Shown: positions 27,648 to 35,295 of the stretch, in pieces
Layout: each line of letters opens with the position of its first letter
Position numbering within the stretch: the first letter of the stretch is position 1
DNA from: Planctomycetaceae bacterium
GTDB lineage: Bacteria; Planctomycetota; Planctomycetia; Pirellulales; Pirellulaceae
NCBI GenBank assembly: GCA_002724245.1
Contig: PBOG01000242.1
Coordinates: 1 to 51,041 of the forward strand
Direction: 5' to 3'
DNA length: 51,041 nt
Position numbers and translations under genes: made by a program
Notes under the pieces: model-generated
Databases searched by the model: none
Told to the model about the DNA's origin: nothing
Seen by the model: the letters and a program-made list of their open reading frames with translations, nothing else

Positions 27648-28166
27648 TGGACAACATCCTCTTAGAATGGGGGGTGTGTTGGGGGGGGCCCCTGCTGTCC
27701 TTTGGAGGAAACACGACGAACGGTTTAGAGACTCCAGGCCTGATTCGATTCTAGGAGGACATAAAAAACGAGGCAAGGCTGATGTTTTGGCGTTGCCGGT
27801 TCCCATCGATTTCGTCGCTTGACATGGTGACGTGCCGCTACTAGCATTTTTCTCGTAGCAAAATGTAATACTTTTATCTCAAATCGTTTGCTGGTCAGGT
27901 GTTGTCGTCGGTACTGTAGTCTTATGCTGGCTCTCGCAGGCACCAGTTTGGTCTGTTTTGGGTTGTCAGAGATTATGGCTGAAGCTAATAAGCCAAGAGA
28001 CCGATGTGGATAAGACATCTGCGCATGATGCGTGATTGCGGTAGGTTGGCGGTTCCAGCTGCCTGCAGGACCACAGACGTGCTGGATGATTGATCGAAAA
28101 CCTTTTATTTGAGTAATTCACAGCCGGAATTGCTGGCAGTTGTTGTGATGAAGGAGAAACGGTTCT
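27648..28166. other. Divergent intergenic region, A/T-rich, upstream of ferredoxin
   Basis: About 519 bases between the ECF sigma start (minus) and fdxA (plus). It begins with a poly-G/poly-C stretch (eight G then four C near 27681-27692). A strong sigma-70-like promoter follows at 27819-27847, and then about 310 bases of apparent leader. A 29-codon frame (27924-28013) lies in the leader but lacks an SD. Confidence 0.5.
27819..27847 (+). promoter_or_regulatory. Sigma-70-type promoter, likely for fdxA
   Basis: TTGACA (27819-27824) is a perfect -35 hexamer. After exactly 17 bases comes TAGCAT (27842-27847), which matches the -10 consensus at four of six positions. The predicted transcription start is near 27854, giving a leader of about 310 bases before fdxA. 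The leader is unusually long, so the promoter might instead serve a small RNA. Confidence 0.55.
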
Positions 28167-28445
28167 ATGACACATGTCGTTGCCCAGCCCTGTTTTGCCT
28201 GCAAGTACACGGATTGTGTGGTCGTTTGCCCCGTCGAGTGTTTTTACGAGGGCGAACAAATGCTGTATATCCACCCTGAAGAGTGTATTGACTGTGAAGC
28301 GTGCGTCCCCGAATGTCCCGTGGAAGCGATTTTTCACGAGGACAACCTGCCCGAGGAATGGGCCCCATTCACTGAATTGAATGCTGAACTTGCGACGCAG
28401 TGCGAAGTGATCACGGAGAAGAAAGAGCCGCTAGTTGATAACTAG
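28167..28445 (+). CDS. fdxA: Seven-iron ferredoxin
   Basis: A 92-residue cytoplasmic electron carrier of the FdxA type with one [3Fe-4S] and one [4Fe-4S] cluster. The first motif, [18 protein letters not shown], supplies Cys9, Cys17, Cys21 and Cys25. The second, [12 protein letters not shown], supplies Cys40, Cys43, Cys46 and Cys50. By analogy with Azotobacter FdI, Cys9, Cys17 and Cys50 hold the 3Fe cluster, and Cys21 with Cys40, Cys43 and Cys46 hold the 4Fe cluster. The acidic tail and length are normal for the family. AGGAG lies ten bases before the ATG. The 3' end forms a short palindrome with the stop codon (CTAGTT/AACTAG, 28431-28445). Its redox partner is not in the window. Confidence 0.96.
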   Translation: MTHVVAQPCFACKYTDCVVVCPVECFYEGEQMLYIHPEECIDCEACVPECPVEAIFHEDNLPEEWAPFTELNAELATQCEVITEKKEPLVDN

Positions 28446-28732
28446 CCGGTACTTCAGGGTAGATCATCGCTTCGACTTTTGATGGTTGGCCGAATCGGTT
28501 GGCCCCAACGTACGTACTTGCGCCGTTGGCTGCCGTTTGTGGACCCGTCTTGTTCGTGATCCGACAGTCGATATGCTGCCGTCGCGCGTGACGGTAGCAC
28601 GCTCCAGTAGCTTCCGGCTGGCGTGCCACCAAGGGTGTCTCTCTAAAGCAATCTATAAGGCGTGCGCGTCGAGAAACGCTGTCCGGCTACTCTCCATCGC
28701 GCGCGATGCTATCGAGAATGGTAGCTGCAATC

Positions 28733-29716
28733 TTAGCCGTCACCGATTACCTGGTCGTAGAATTTTACGTACTCGGTTGCCTCTTCGCTGGCGCGAAGTT
28801 GGATTGCGTGGCTCGGATGGAGATTCAATTGGCCCGTGATGTTGTAGGGGATTAACGCACCCCACTCCACGGTTTCTTTCAGGGGTTCAATATGGTCCTG
28901 TAGCAGCTGGATGATGGGCCGCAATTTGAATTTGGGATTGCGCAAGAAACCCAGGAGTAATTCCATGGGGCAGTTGCCAGCACCTCGGCCGAGTCCCAGC
29001 ATCGTTGCATCAGCACGGTTGGCGCCAAGGATGATTGACTCAATGGTGTTCGCGAATGCAAGCTGCTGGTTGTTGTGCGCGTGGATCCCGATTTCCTTGC
29101 CGGTCCCTTCCAGCGCCTGGGTGTATTTTTTGTAGAGCATTTCAATTTGCTCTCGATAGAGATGCCCGAAGCTATCGACGATCACCATCGTGCCCGCAGG
29201 CGTTGTCTTGATGGTATCCAGCACAGCGTCGACCTCTTTTTCGGTAATATTCGACACGGCCATCAGGTTGGCCATGGTCTCATAACCCAGTTCGTGGCAA
29301 TGTTCGATCATCTGGGCAGCTTCTGAGACCTGATGCGCGTAAAACGCGACACGGATCATGTCCAGTACACTCTCGTTAGCTGGGACGATTTGCTCTTTCC
29401 AGTCGCTCTTCTCTGCATCCGCCATGGCGGTCAGTTTCAGCCCTGTTTCGGCAGCGTTGTGGTCGCCAACAACACGGTTAATGTCGTCTTCGTCACAATG
29501 TCGCCAGTCACCAAATTCGTCTTTAGGAAAGAGGCGGGGCGAGTTCTTGTAGCCGAGTTCCATATAGTCGATACCGGCGGCGATGCAGGTCTCGTAGACG
29601 GCCCGGACTAGCTCATCCGTAAACTGGTGTTTATTTATGAGGCCACCGTCTCGAATCGTGCAATCGAGCACGCGGAGTTCGGGGCGATAGGTAATCCACG
29701 GGGCCTGGTCCGACAT
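28733..29716 (-). CDS. DRE-TIM metallolyase / aldolase catalytic domain protein (HMGL-like)
   Basis: A 327-residue TIM-barrel enzyme from the ATG at 29716, which has AGGGTG just upstream; the longest frame adds 48 doubtful residues. DCTIRDGGLINKHQF (residues 18-32) is the metal- and substrate-binding entry motif with Arg22-Asp23. GIHAHNNQQLAFAN carries the two histidines of the divalent metal site, and MLGLGRGAGNCPMELLLG is the usual glycine-rich end block. The closest named relatives are 4-hydroxy-2-oxovalerate aldolases, but the partner acylating aldehyde dehydrogenase is absent and the protein is short at the C-terminus, so the reaction may be a different carbon-carbon lyase or synthase. 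It lies 553 bases downstream of the GT2 gene on the same strand. Confidence 0.83.
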   Translation of the reverse strand: MSDQAPWITYRPELRVLDCTIRDGGLINKHQFTDELVRAVYETCIAAGIDYMELGYKNSPRLFPKDEFGDWRHCDEDDINRVVGDHNAAETGLKLTAMADAEKSDWKEQIVPANESVLDMIRVAFYAHQVSEAAQMIEHCHELGYETMANLMAVSNITEKEVDAVLDTIKTTPAGTMVIVDSFGHLYREQIEMLYKKYTQALEGTGKEIGIHAHNNQQLAFANTIESIILGANRADATMLGLGRGAGNCPMELLLGFLRNPKFKLRPIIQLLQDHIEPLKETVEWGALIPYNITGQLNLHPSHAIQLRASEEATEYVKFYDQVIGDG

Positions 29717-30270
29717 GTCACACCCTGTTTTGCAATGGAGGGGATATAGCTGATAAGGATACTTAGTAGTTCGCGCTAGCCGTACCGGCAAGAACCTATA
29801 GCGTCTGCCCTGCAACGAGCTGGTTGCTTGTGGGCACCCGCGGGTCGCGTTGTCGACCACTCCTTACCGCGGCCTGGCTTGGCAGCACGGTGTGTTGACG
29901 GGGTGGTCACCCCGGACCTGTTGTCATTCCTTTCCAATATTGGTCGGTACGCACCGTTTCGCCAATCCTGGGTAACGCCTGTTTTCCGCAGGAGTGGGGC
30001 TGATTTCGGCACGCAAATGCGAACAGAAGCGAAGAATTGTACCAGAAGCCAGGCCCGAAGTTGAGGACGGGTCTGGCGTTTCCTCAAGCCCCAATGGTGT
30101 GGAATCTGGGGCAATTTCAAACGGAAGGTGACGGCCGGCTCCAGTGCCGGGCGTTTTCAGTCAGCGACCTGGAGGCTTAATGAGCTCCGTTATTGACGCA
30201 ACCCTGGTGATGATGGCGGCTGGCAACCTCCAGGATCGGTGGTTTGGGCTTTGAATACGCCAGTTGGTGG
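29717..30270. other. Intergenic region with mutually exclusive hairpins
   Basis: About 554 bases between the GT2 stop and the aldolase start on the minus strand. A 114-codon minus frame (29776-30120) has no protein-like features. At 30048-30087 two stems compete: GCCAGGCCC with GGGTCTGGC (30048-30056/30069-30077, one wobble pair) and TTGAGGA with TCCTCAA (30061-30067/30081-30087). No named RNA family is recognised. Confidence 0.4.
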
Positions 30271-31392
30271 TCAGGCCACGGCGCGGAGCGCTTCCTGGAA
30301 TTGATTCAGTGGAAAGTAAGGCTTGCCCGTGGGGTTGGGGGGAAGGTGGTCTGTAACGATCGCGTCTGCTCGCCGCAATTGTTGTGCGGGAACAGGGGTG
30401 CTATCCAACACCACCAACAGCTGACAGTCTGCTCGTCCGGTAAATTGTCCAGTGCCGGGAAGCACCAGTACTTCGACATCTGGAGGCTCAGCAGTCGGTT
30501 GTGAAGTCAGCTGTGGCAGGAGTTCGGTGACCTGCCCATAGGACTCGGGTTGGCCAGTCAAAGAAGTTGCCAGTTCTTCTGGGTTTCGATGTATCATCCC
30601 ACTCAGGCAACGAGTTAGCCTGCTCTTTCGTTGCAGGTATTTGACGTTGGGGCCCGCTTTCCACTCGAGCGCCGCAGAGGGAACGTAGGGGTGCCACAAG
30701 TGATAAGTGAACGTGCGGTTCATAACCGACTGAATCCGGATTCCAGCTTGCCGGAGACGTAATCGCAAGTCGTCATCTTCACAGCCCCAGCCGACAAAAC
30801 GTTCATCATAGCCGTTGATGCGTTCATAGTCTTCGCGAGCAATTCCGATGTTGTTACCAATTAATTTGGGCTTCGTCTTGTGGTGTACAAGGTTGTACCA
30901 AACCGCTTTTCGATGCTGTCGGGCCATGCGCCGTAATTCGGCACGCGGCGTCCCGTTAACAAAAGAACCATCTCGAATATTAGAGTCGTTGATTTGCTCC
31001 GACGTCGCCTGATTAAGGCGACAGCAATCTCCGGCGGAAACGACATGCCTGCGCTGCTCCCTTACATGCCATGAGACGTGATCGGCTGGCAGCAGGCAAT
31101 CTCCATCCAGGAACAGGAGATAGGGAGCTTGGCTTGCCTTGACTCCGTTGTTGCGGCAACGTGCGAGTTGAAATCCATTGTGAGGGTGGGTCACAAACTG
31201 TACTTGGAAGTCAACCGTTTTGGCAAAGTTCTTGACGACCTGTTCGGTTTCGTCGGTGGACCCATCATCGGTCACGACCACTTCGAATCCCCCGGGTACG
31301 TCTTGCTGACAAGCGATTGACAGCAAGCAACGTTGGAGGTGGCCAGGGCGTTCGTAGGATGAAACCAGTAGTGCGATTTGAGGGGTGGGCAT
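30271..31392 (-). CDS. Family 2 glycosyltransferase
   Basis: A 373-residue GT-A-fold glycosyltransferase without membrane segments. The nucleotide-sugar site begins with IALLVSSYERPGHLQRCL (residues 6-23) and VVVTDDGSTDETEQVV (38-53). The metal-binding DxD is in LLFLDGDCLLP (Asp96-x-Asp98). FVGWGCEDDDLRLRL (199-213) is the galactosyltransferase-like C-terminal block with the probable catalytic acidic residues. About 100 C-terminal residues after the catalytic domain are rich in Pro, Gln and Leu and look like a separate, unrecognised tail. Donor and acceptor sugars are unknown. It follows the zinc-ribbon membrane-protein gene by 228 bases on the same strand and may help make an envelope polysaccharide. 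Confidence 0.9.
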   Translation of the reverse strand: MPTPQIALLVSSYERPGHLQRCLLSIACQQDVPGGFEVVVTDDGSTDETEQVVKNFAKTVDFQVQFVTHPHNGFQLARCRNNGVKASQAPYLLFLDGDCLLPADHVSWHVREQRRHVVSAGDCCRLNQATSEQINDSNIRDGSFVNGTPRAELRRMARQHRKAVWYNLVHHKTKPKLIGNNIGIAREDYERINGYDERFVGWGCEDDDLRLRLRQAGIRIQSVMNRTFTYHLWHPYVPSAALEWKAGPNVKYLQRKSRLTRCLSGMIHRNPEELATSLTGQPESYGQVTELLPQLTSQPTAEPPDVEVLVLPGTGQFTGRADCQLLVVLDSTPVPAQQLRRADAIVTDHLPPNPTGKPYFPLNQFQEALRAVA

Positions 31393-31620
31393 GGGTGTGT
31401 TTGTTCACCAGATCCGAACAGAAAACACGAACGAATCCAGGTTGCAGGCGTTTGGTTGAAGTTGAATGGCGACGCGCGAACGCATTTCGCCGACTGTTTC
31501 GGCTGCAAAATCTGTGCGCAGGTATAGGCCAAATCACGCGAAGAAGTCAACGTCGTTCCCGAGCGTGCGAGGCCTCTTTGCAGGAAGCTGTTTCTTGGAT
31601 TTAACTCCCTGGAGCCTGCT

Positions 31621-33480
31621 TTATTCCTCGGTGGCAATTTGCTCGCGTACTTTCCAGATGACCCAGCCCAGCAAGCGAAAATAGACAAAGAGCAGGCCGA
31701 CGATGCCGGCGCTGATAAAGCCGTTGGCGAGGATGCTGCCGAAGGCGTACCCGCAGCCGATCGCATACGCGCCGATCAGCATAATCGGGCCTGCCATATA
31801 GAACATCGTCCAGCAGGACGTATTTGCTTTCAGACTGCGCCATATCGGCAGCGCAACGGGGTTGAAGCAGGAGCGGTTCTCGAGCATTGATGCGAAGAGA
31901 ATAGAGAATAAAACTGACACGCTGAGCGCGACAGGAACCAAGGAAATCCACATCGGGACCTCGAAGAAGATCAGCGGAGCGGCGATGATCGCACCCGGTA
32001 ACGCAGCGATAACGGCTGAATTAACGACGTAGAGGGTGTCGAGTGCCCAGTCCAGGAACCCTGTCACAGGGGGCCAATGTTCGATGTTCAGGGTGCCGTT
32101 GGTGGTTTCCCCGGCAATCGTCAACAAGGTGACGGAGAGAAAGCCGATTGCCAGGCAACCCGAGACCGATGTAAGTATCCAAAAGGAGACCCAAATGACT
32201 TTTGCGATACTTGCATTGAGATCTTGACCGGGAGGGTTGATTGCGAAGTAGAAGCACGAGGCCAGGATGGTCACTCCGACCGACAAAATCACCCAGTAGC
32301 CGATGGTGTGGGGGTTCAAGAGGAACTTGAGCAACACGATTGGCGGGGTTTCGACTTCAAGCCCAGGCTGCTCTTCCTTGAAGTAGGTAGGCTTTTTTTC
32401 TCTGGCTTGTTGCAGCGTCTGTTGCGCCATTTTGCGCATTTCTTGATTTTCAGGACGCGCTACTTCTGTCTCAGGTTGCAGTTTTACCAGATCGAGATGG
32501 TCACTCTCGGTGTGGTCCGTTGTGGGGCGTTTGCGACGTGCTGTTTTCGGTTTGTCGATCAGGTTCTGGGAATGACAGTCCGGGCATTTGACTTCTTGGC
32601 CGACGTCGCGGATGCGCACATAGATTCGCGTCCCGCAGAGCCGGCATAAAATCCCAAATTCTTCATTGGGGTTTACTTCGGTGACCGCGTTACTGTCAGG
32701 AGTAACGGGAGCGGGTGGTTGGCGTGAGGAAGGCTTGTTGACCGCCTCCATAGCGACGATTTCTTCTTCCGCTTCTTCGCCAATACTGATGATCCGGGAG
32801 TCGTTTTCCGGGATGTTGGTTTTTGCAGGGGGGGGAGTTTCATCGAGATCGGCGAGCTTGTACTCATCGTCGTCGGCTTCTGCAGAGGTTGCTGACTCAT
32901 CACGACGTGTCTTCGCCGCAGCTGGCGTGCTCTGCCAAGGCTGCGTGTCGAGTTCCTCGAGCGAGTAGTCGTCAAAATCGTCTGCATCCGGACTGGCATC
33001 TGATTCACTGGTATCTGATTCACTGGCATCTGATCCAGATTGTCTATCAGGTGGGGGGCCCGCGTCCGGCTGAACCGCTACAGAGGAAGGCTGTTGAGGA
33101 TTTTGACTTTCGTCAGCGGCCTGTACAGGCGGTTCCGAGGGAGCGGTACTGCTCGGTGGCTCAACCAGAATAGATTCGAGACAGTCAGAGCACGTAATCG
33201 TCTGTCCGACTTGATCCAAGTGGGCCTGCAGGGGAGTCTGGCAATGGGTACAGACGAGCGTGAGCTCACGAGTTTGCGCCCCCCCACGGGTTACTACCTG
33301 TACACGGCCCTGACGTCCGGTGTTGATTGGCGATGAAGGCGTGCCCGGGACTTTAATTGTCTGTTGGCAGTGGGGGCATTGGGTGCGGGTTCCGGCTTGT
33401 CCATCCGTCGCCGTAACTGTCTTGTTGCAGCGGGGGCATGTGAATTTCAAAGGTTCAGCTGGCGTGTGGCTGGTGTTCAT
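31621..33480 (-). CDS. Multi-zinc-ribbon membrane protein
   Basis: A 619-residue protein from the ATG at 33480 (MNTSHTPAEPLKFTCPRC). It carries three zinc ribbons of CxxC...CxxC type: C15/C18 with C35/C38, C77/C80 with C97/C100, and C279/C282 with C299/C302. Between ribbons two and three is a long acidic, Ser/Asp/Pro-rich linker (about 105-270) containing two similar short motifs, DDYSLEELDT and DEYKLADLDET. The C-terminal 230 residues contain about six hydrophobic segments, such as YWVILSVGVTILASCFYFAI and VIWVSFWILTSVSGCLAIGF. This N-ribbon plus polytopic architecture is common in planctomycetes but its function is unknown to me. It may sense or scaffold at the membrane; that is inference. 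Neighbours are GT2 and GDPD genes. Confidence 0.75.
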   Translation of the reverse strand: MNTSHTPAEPLKFTCPRCNKTVTATDGQAGTRTQCPHCQQTIKVPGTPSSPINTGRQGRVQVVTRGGAQTRELTLVCTHCQTPLQAHLDQVGQTITCSDCLESILVEPPSSTAPSEPPVQAADESQNPQQPSSVAVQPDAGPPPDRQSGSDASESDTSESDASPDADDFDDYSLEELDTQPWQSTPAAAKTRRDESATSAEADDDEYKLADLDETPPPAKTNIPENDSRIISIGEEAEEEIVAMEAVNKPSSRQPPAPVTPDSNAVTEVNPNEEFGILCRLCGTRIYVRIRDVGQEVKCPDCHSQNLIDKPKTARRKRPTTDHTESDHLDLVKLQPETEVARPENQEMRKMAQQTLQQAREKKPTYFKEEQPGLEVETPPIVLLKFLLNPHTIGYWVILSVGVTILASCFYFAINPPGQDLNASIAKVIWVSFWILTSVSGCLAIGFLSVTLLTIAGETTNGTLNIEHWPPVTGFLDWALDTLYVVNSAVIAALPGAIIAAPLIFFEVPMWISLVPVALSVSVLFSILFASMLENRSCFNPVALPIWRSLKANTSCWTMFYMAGPIMLIGAYAIGCGYAFGSILANGFISAGIVGLLFVYFRLLGWVIWKVREQIATEE

Positions 33481-33619
33481 CGATTTTGCCAGGTCATGTG
33501 CGGGACGTAGCTGGTGGGTGGTGGGCCGTGATCGACGGCACACAATTGGTACAGGCGTACTCGCTCATGGTTGGTACAGGGTGTCGTCGGTTACATCTCT
33601 TTTGGGCTGGTGGGATCTC

Positions 33620-33650
33620 TACTTTCGCTAACGCTTTACTTTCGCTAACG
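33620..33650. repeat. Short direct repeat spanning the GDPD stop codon
   Basis: The 14-mer TACTTTCGCTAACG occurs at 33620-33633 and 33637-33650, a period of 17 bases. The coding-strand stop of the GDPD gene (33628-33630) lies in the first copy, so the last codons and the stop appear to have been produced by a small tandem duplication. Confidence 0.8.
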
Positions 33651-34572
33651 GTTGGATAATCGCAGGGGCATCAGTAATGATCCCATCAACTCCCCAGTCA
33701 ATCAGTTGTTTGGCGCGAGCGGGTTGATTGACCGTGTAGACCCATACTTTCAGGCCTGCGCGATGGACTTGCGCGATATCGTCCTTGACTAGATCCTCAT
33801 GCTTCCAGCCAATGAACTGGGCGCCTGTCGACTGAATTGCACGAATTCGCTGTTTGCTCAATTGTTTGTTGCCCAATGCTCCGAGAACAGCTTGGGGAGC
33901 CAGCCGATGGCAGTGGGACAGATAGTCCCAATCAAACGCTTGAATCATGACTTGATCAAGCAGGTTCATGCGTCGCAAAAGAGTGATGCACGTTTCCGCA
34001 TCGCCGCCTTTTCGTTCGATTAATGTAGTCGAACCGGGTTGGATAACACGCAGTGCCTGCTCGAGTGTAGGAATGCTTTCGCGAGCGAACTTTTTGTCGA
34101 ACCAGCTACCTGCATCGAGTCGCTCTAATTGGGCGAGTGTTTGTTTGTCGACAAGTGGATCTTTGATTCCCAGGACACGCACCGCGTTGGTTGTTCGCTT
34201 CAAGTTGCGATCGTGGACGACCACGGGTATCCCGTCAGCGCAATGGTAATAGTCCAGTTCGACCAGGTTGGCACCGATATCGACCGCTCCCCGAAACGCG
34301 GCCAGCGTATTCTCCGGTGCCTGACTACTGTTGCCTCGGTGGGCAATCACGAGGACTTGGGGCGATTTCAGGAGTGCGTGAGAGGGTGTTTTCGGGTGGT
34401 CGGCTGCCAGGCAGTGGTGTTTCGAGAGTCCGTGCGTTCCTGGCAACAGGCTGCTGATCAGAAGTAACGCAAGCAGGAGTTTCGGAGCAACACGCTGTGC
34501 ACTGCATTGGGTATCACAGTTCTGCCGCTGGCTGTTGGCCTTCTGGCTATCCGACGTACTGAAACCAATCAT
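33628..34572 (-). CDS. Glycerophosphodiester phosphodiesterase, exported
   Basis: A 314-residue GDPD-family enzyme that hydrolyses glycerophosphodiesters to glycerol-3-phosphate and an alcohol, using a metal ion. An unusually long polar N-terminus precedes a signal or anchor helix at about 30-48 (PKLLLALLLISSLLPGTHG). Catalytic landmarks are IAHRGNSSQAPENTLAAF (His78, Arg79), VELDYYHCADG (Glu105, Asp107) and VVVHDRNLKRTTN (His120). Later TIM-barrel strands include TTLIERKG and VMIQAFDW, and VWVYTVNQPARAKQLIDWGV precedes GIITDAP. It begins three bases after the frr stop, so the two are co-transcribed. Periplasmic lipid or polymer turnover is the likely role. Confidence 0.92.
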   Translation of the reverse strand: MIGFSTSDSQKANSQRQNCDTQCSAQRVAPKLLLALLLISSLLPGTHGLSKHHCLAADHPKTPSHALLKSPQVLVIAHRGNSSQAPENTLAAFRGAVDIGANLVELDYYHCADGIPVVVHDRNLKRTTNAVRVLGIKDPLVDKQTLAQLERLDAGSWFDKKFARESIPTLEQALRVIQPGSTTLIERKGGDAETCITLLRRMNLLDQVMIQAFDWDYLSHCHRLAPQAVLGALGNKQLSKQRIRAIQSTGAQFIGWKHEDLVKDDIAQVHRAGLKVWVYTVNQPARAKQLIDWGVDGIITDAPAIIQPLAKVKR

Positions 34573-34575
34573 GGC

Positions 34576-35136
34576 TTAGTCTTCCAGGACTTCTGCTTCC
34601 CGCACCTTGGCTACCTCGGTAGCACTATTCTCGTGTGTCTTGGTCAGGTCTTGAACGGATTCCTTGACCGAATCGCGTTCATCCTCACTGAGCGTTTTGT
34701 CTTTTTGTTCCTGGTCAGCAGCTTTGTTGGCGTCGCGGCGGATATTGCGAATCGCGACTTTGGTTTCTTCGGTGAGTTCTTTGATGCGTGCGACCATCTT
34801 GCGTCGTACGTCTGTTGACAAGGCTGGGATATTAATCCGAATCAAACGTCCGTCATTTTGAGGATTGAATCCCAGGTCGCTCGCAACAATGGATTTCTCG
34901 ATGTCTTTGATCGTTCCGGGGTCGTACGGTCGGATAACAATTTGCGTCGGTTCCGGTGCGCCCACGGATGCAAGTTGCTTGATGGGCGTCTGCGATCCAT
35001 AGACTTCCACTCGGAGCGAGTCAACCAATCCTGGATGCGCTCGGCCTGTTCGGATTCCCGAAAGGTTCGTCTTGAGAACTCCAAGGGCTTTTTCCATCCG
35101 TTCTTCAGCATCTAGCAGGATATCATCCGCAGGCAT
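34576..35136 (-). CDS. frr: Ribosome recycling factor
   Basis: A 186-residue protein, essentially the standard length, from the ATG at 35136 (MPADDILLDAEERMEKAL); the longer frame from 35190 is not supported. RRF splits the post-termination ribosome with EF-G. Family motifs seen are LSGIRTGRAHPGLVDSLRVE, YGSQTPIKQLASVGAPEP and RLIRINIPALSTDVRRKMV, followed by the long C-terminal helix KDKTLSEDERDSVKESVQDL. It sits downstream of metG by about 158 bases and immediately before the GDPD gene. It is normally essential and cytoplasmic. Confidence 0.97.
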   Translation of the reverse strand: MPADDILLDAEERMEKALGVLKTNLSGIRTGRAHPGLVDSLRVEVYGSQTPIKQLASVGAPEPTQIVIRPYDPGTIKDIEKSIVASDLGFNPQNDGRLIRINIPALSTDVRRKMVARIKELTEETKVAIRNIRRDANKAADQEQKDKTLSEDERDSVKESVQDLTKTHENSATEVAKVREAEVLED

Positions 35137-35295
35137 AATGGCTTCAACCTCTTTCGGAAATGCAGCAGTTGATGTGTTGGCATGGAACACCGGGAGTGGT
35201 GCCCTCGCCCATCAGTGAATCATACGCGGGATCGAGCAGGTGCGCCCAGTTTTCATGTTTCTTTGGTTGGGCAGTTTGTTTTATCCATCGGGCTG

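Noticed and set aside
27648-27806. N-terminal extension of the second ECF sigma factor
   Set aside because: The extra 53 residues are encoded by a G/C-run leader and do not resemble sigma-factor sequence; the ATG at 27647 fits the family length.
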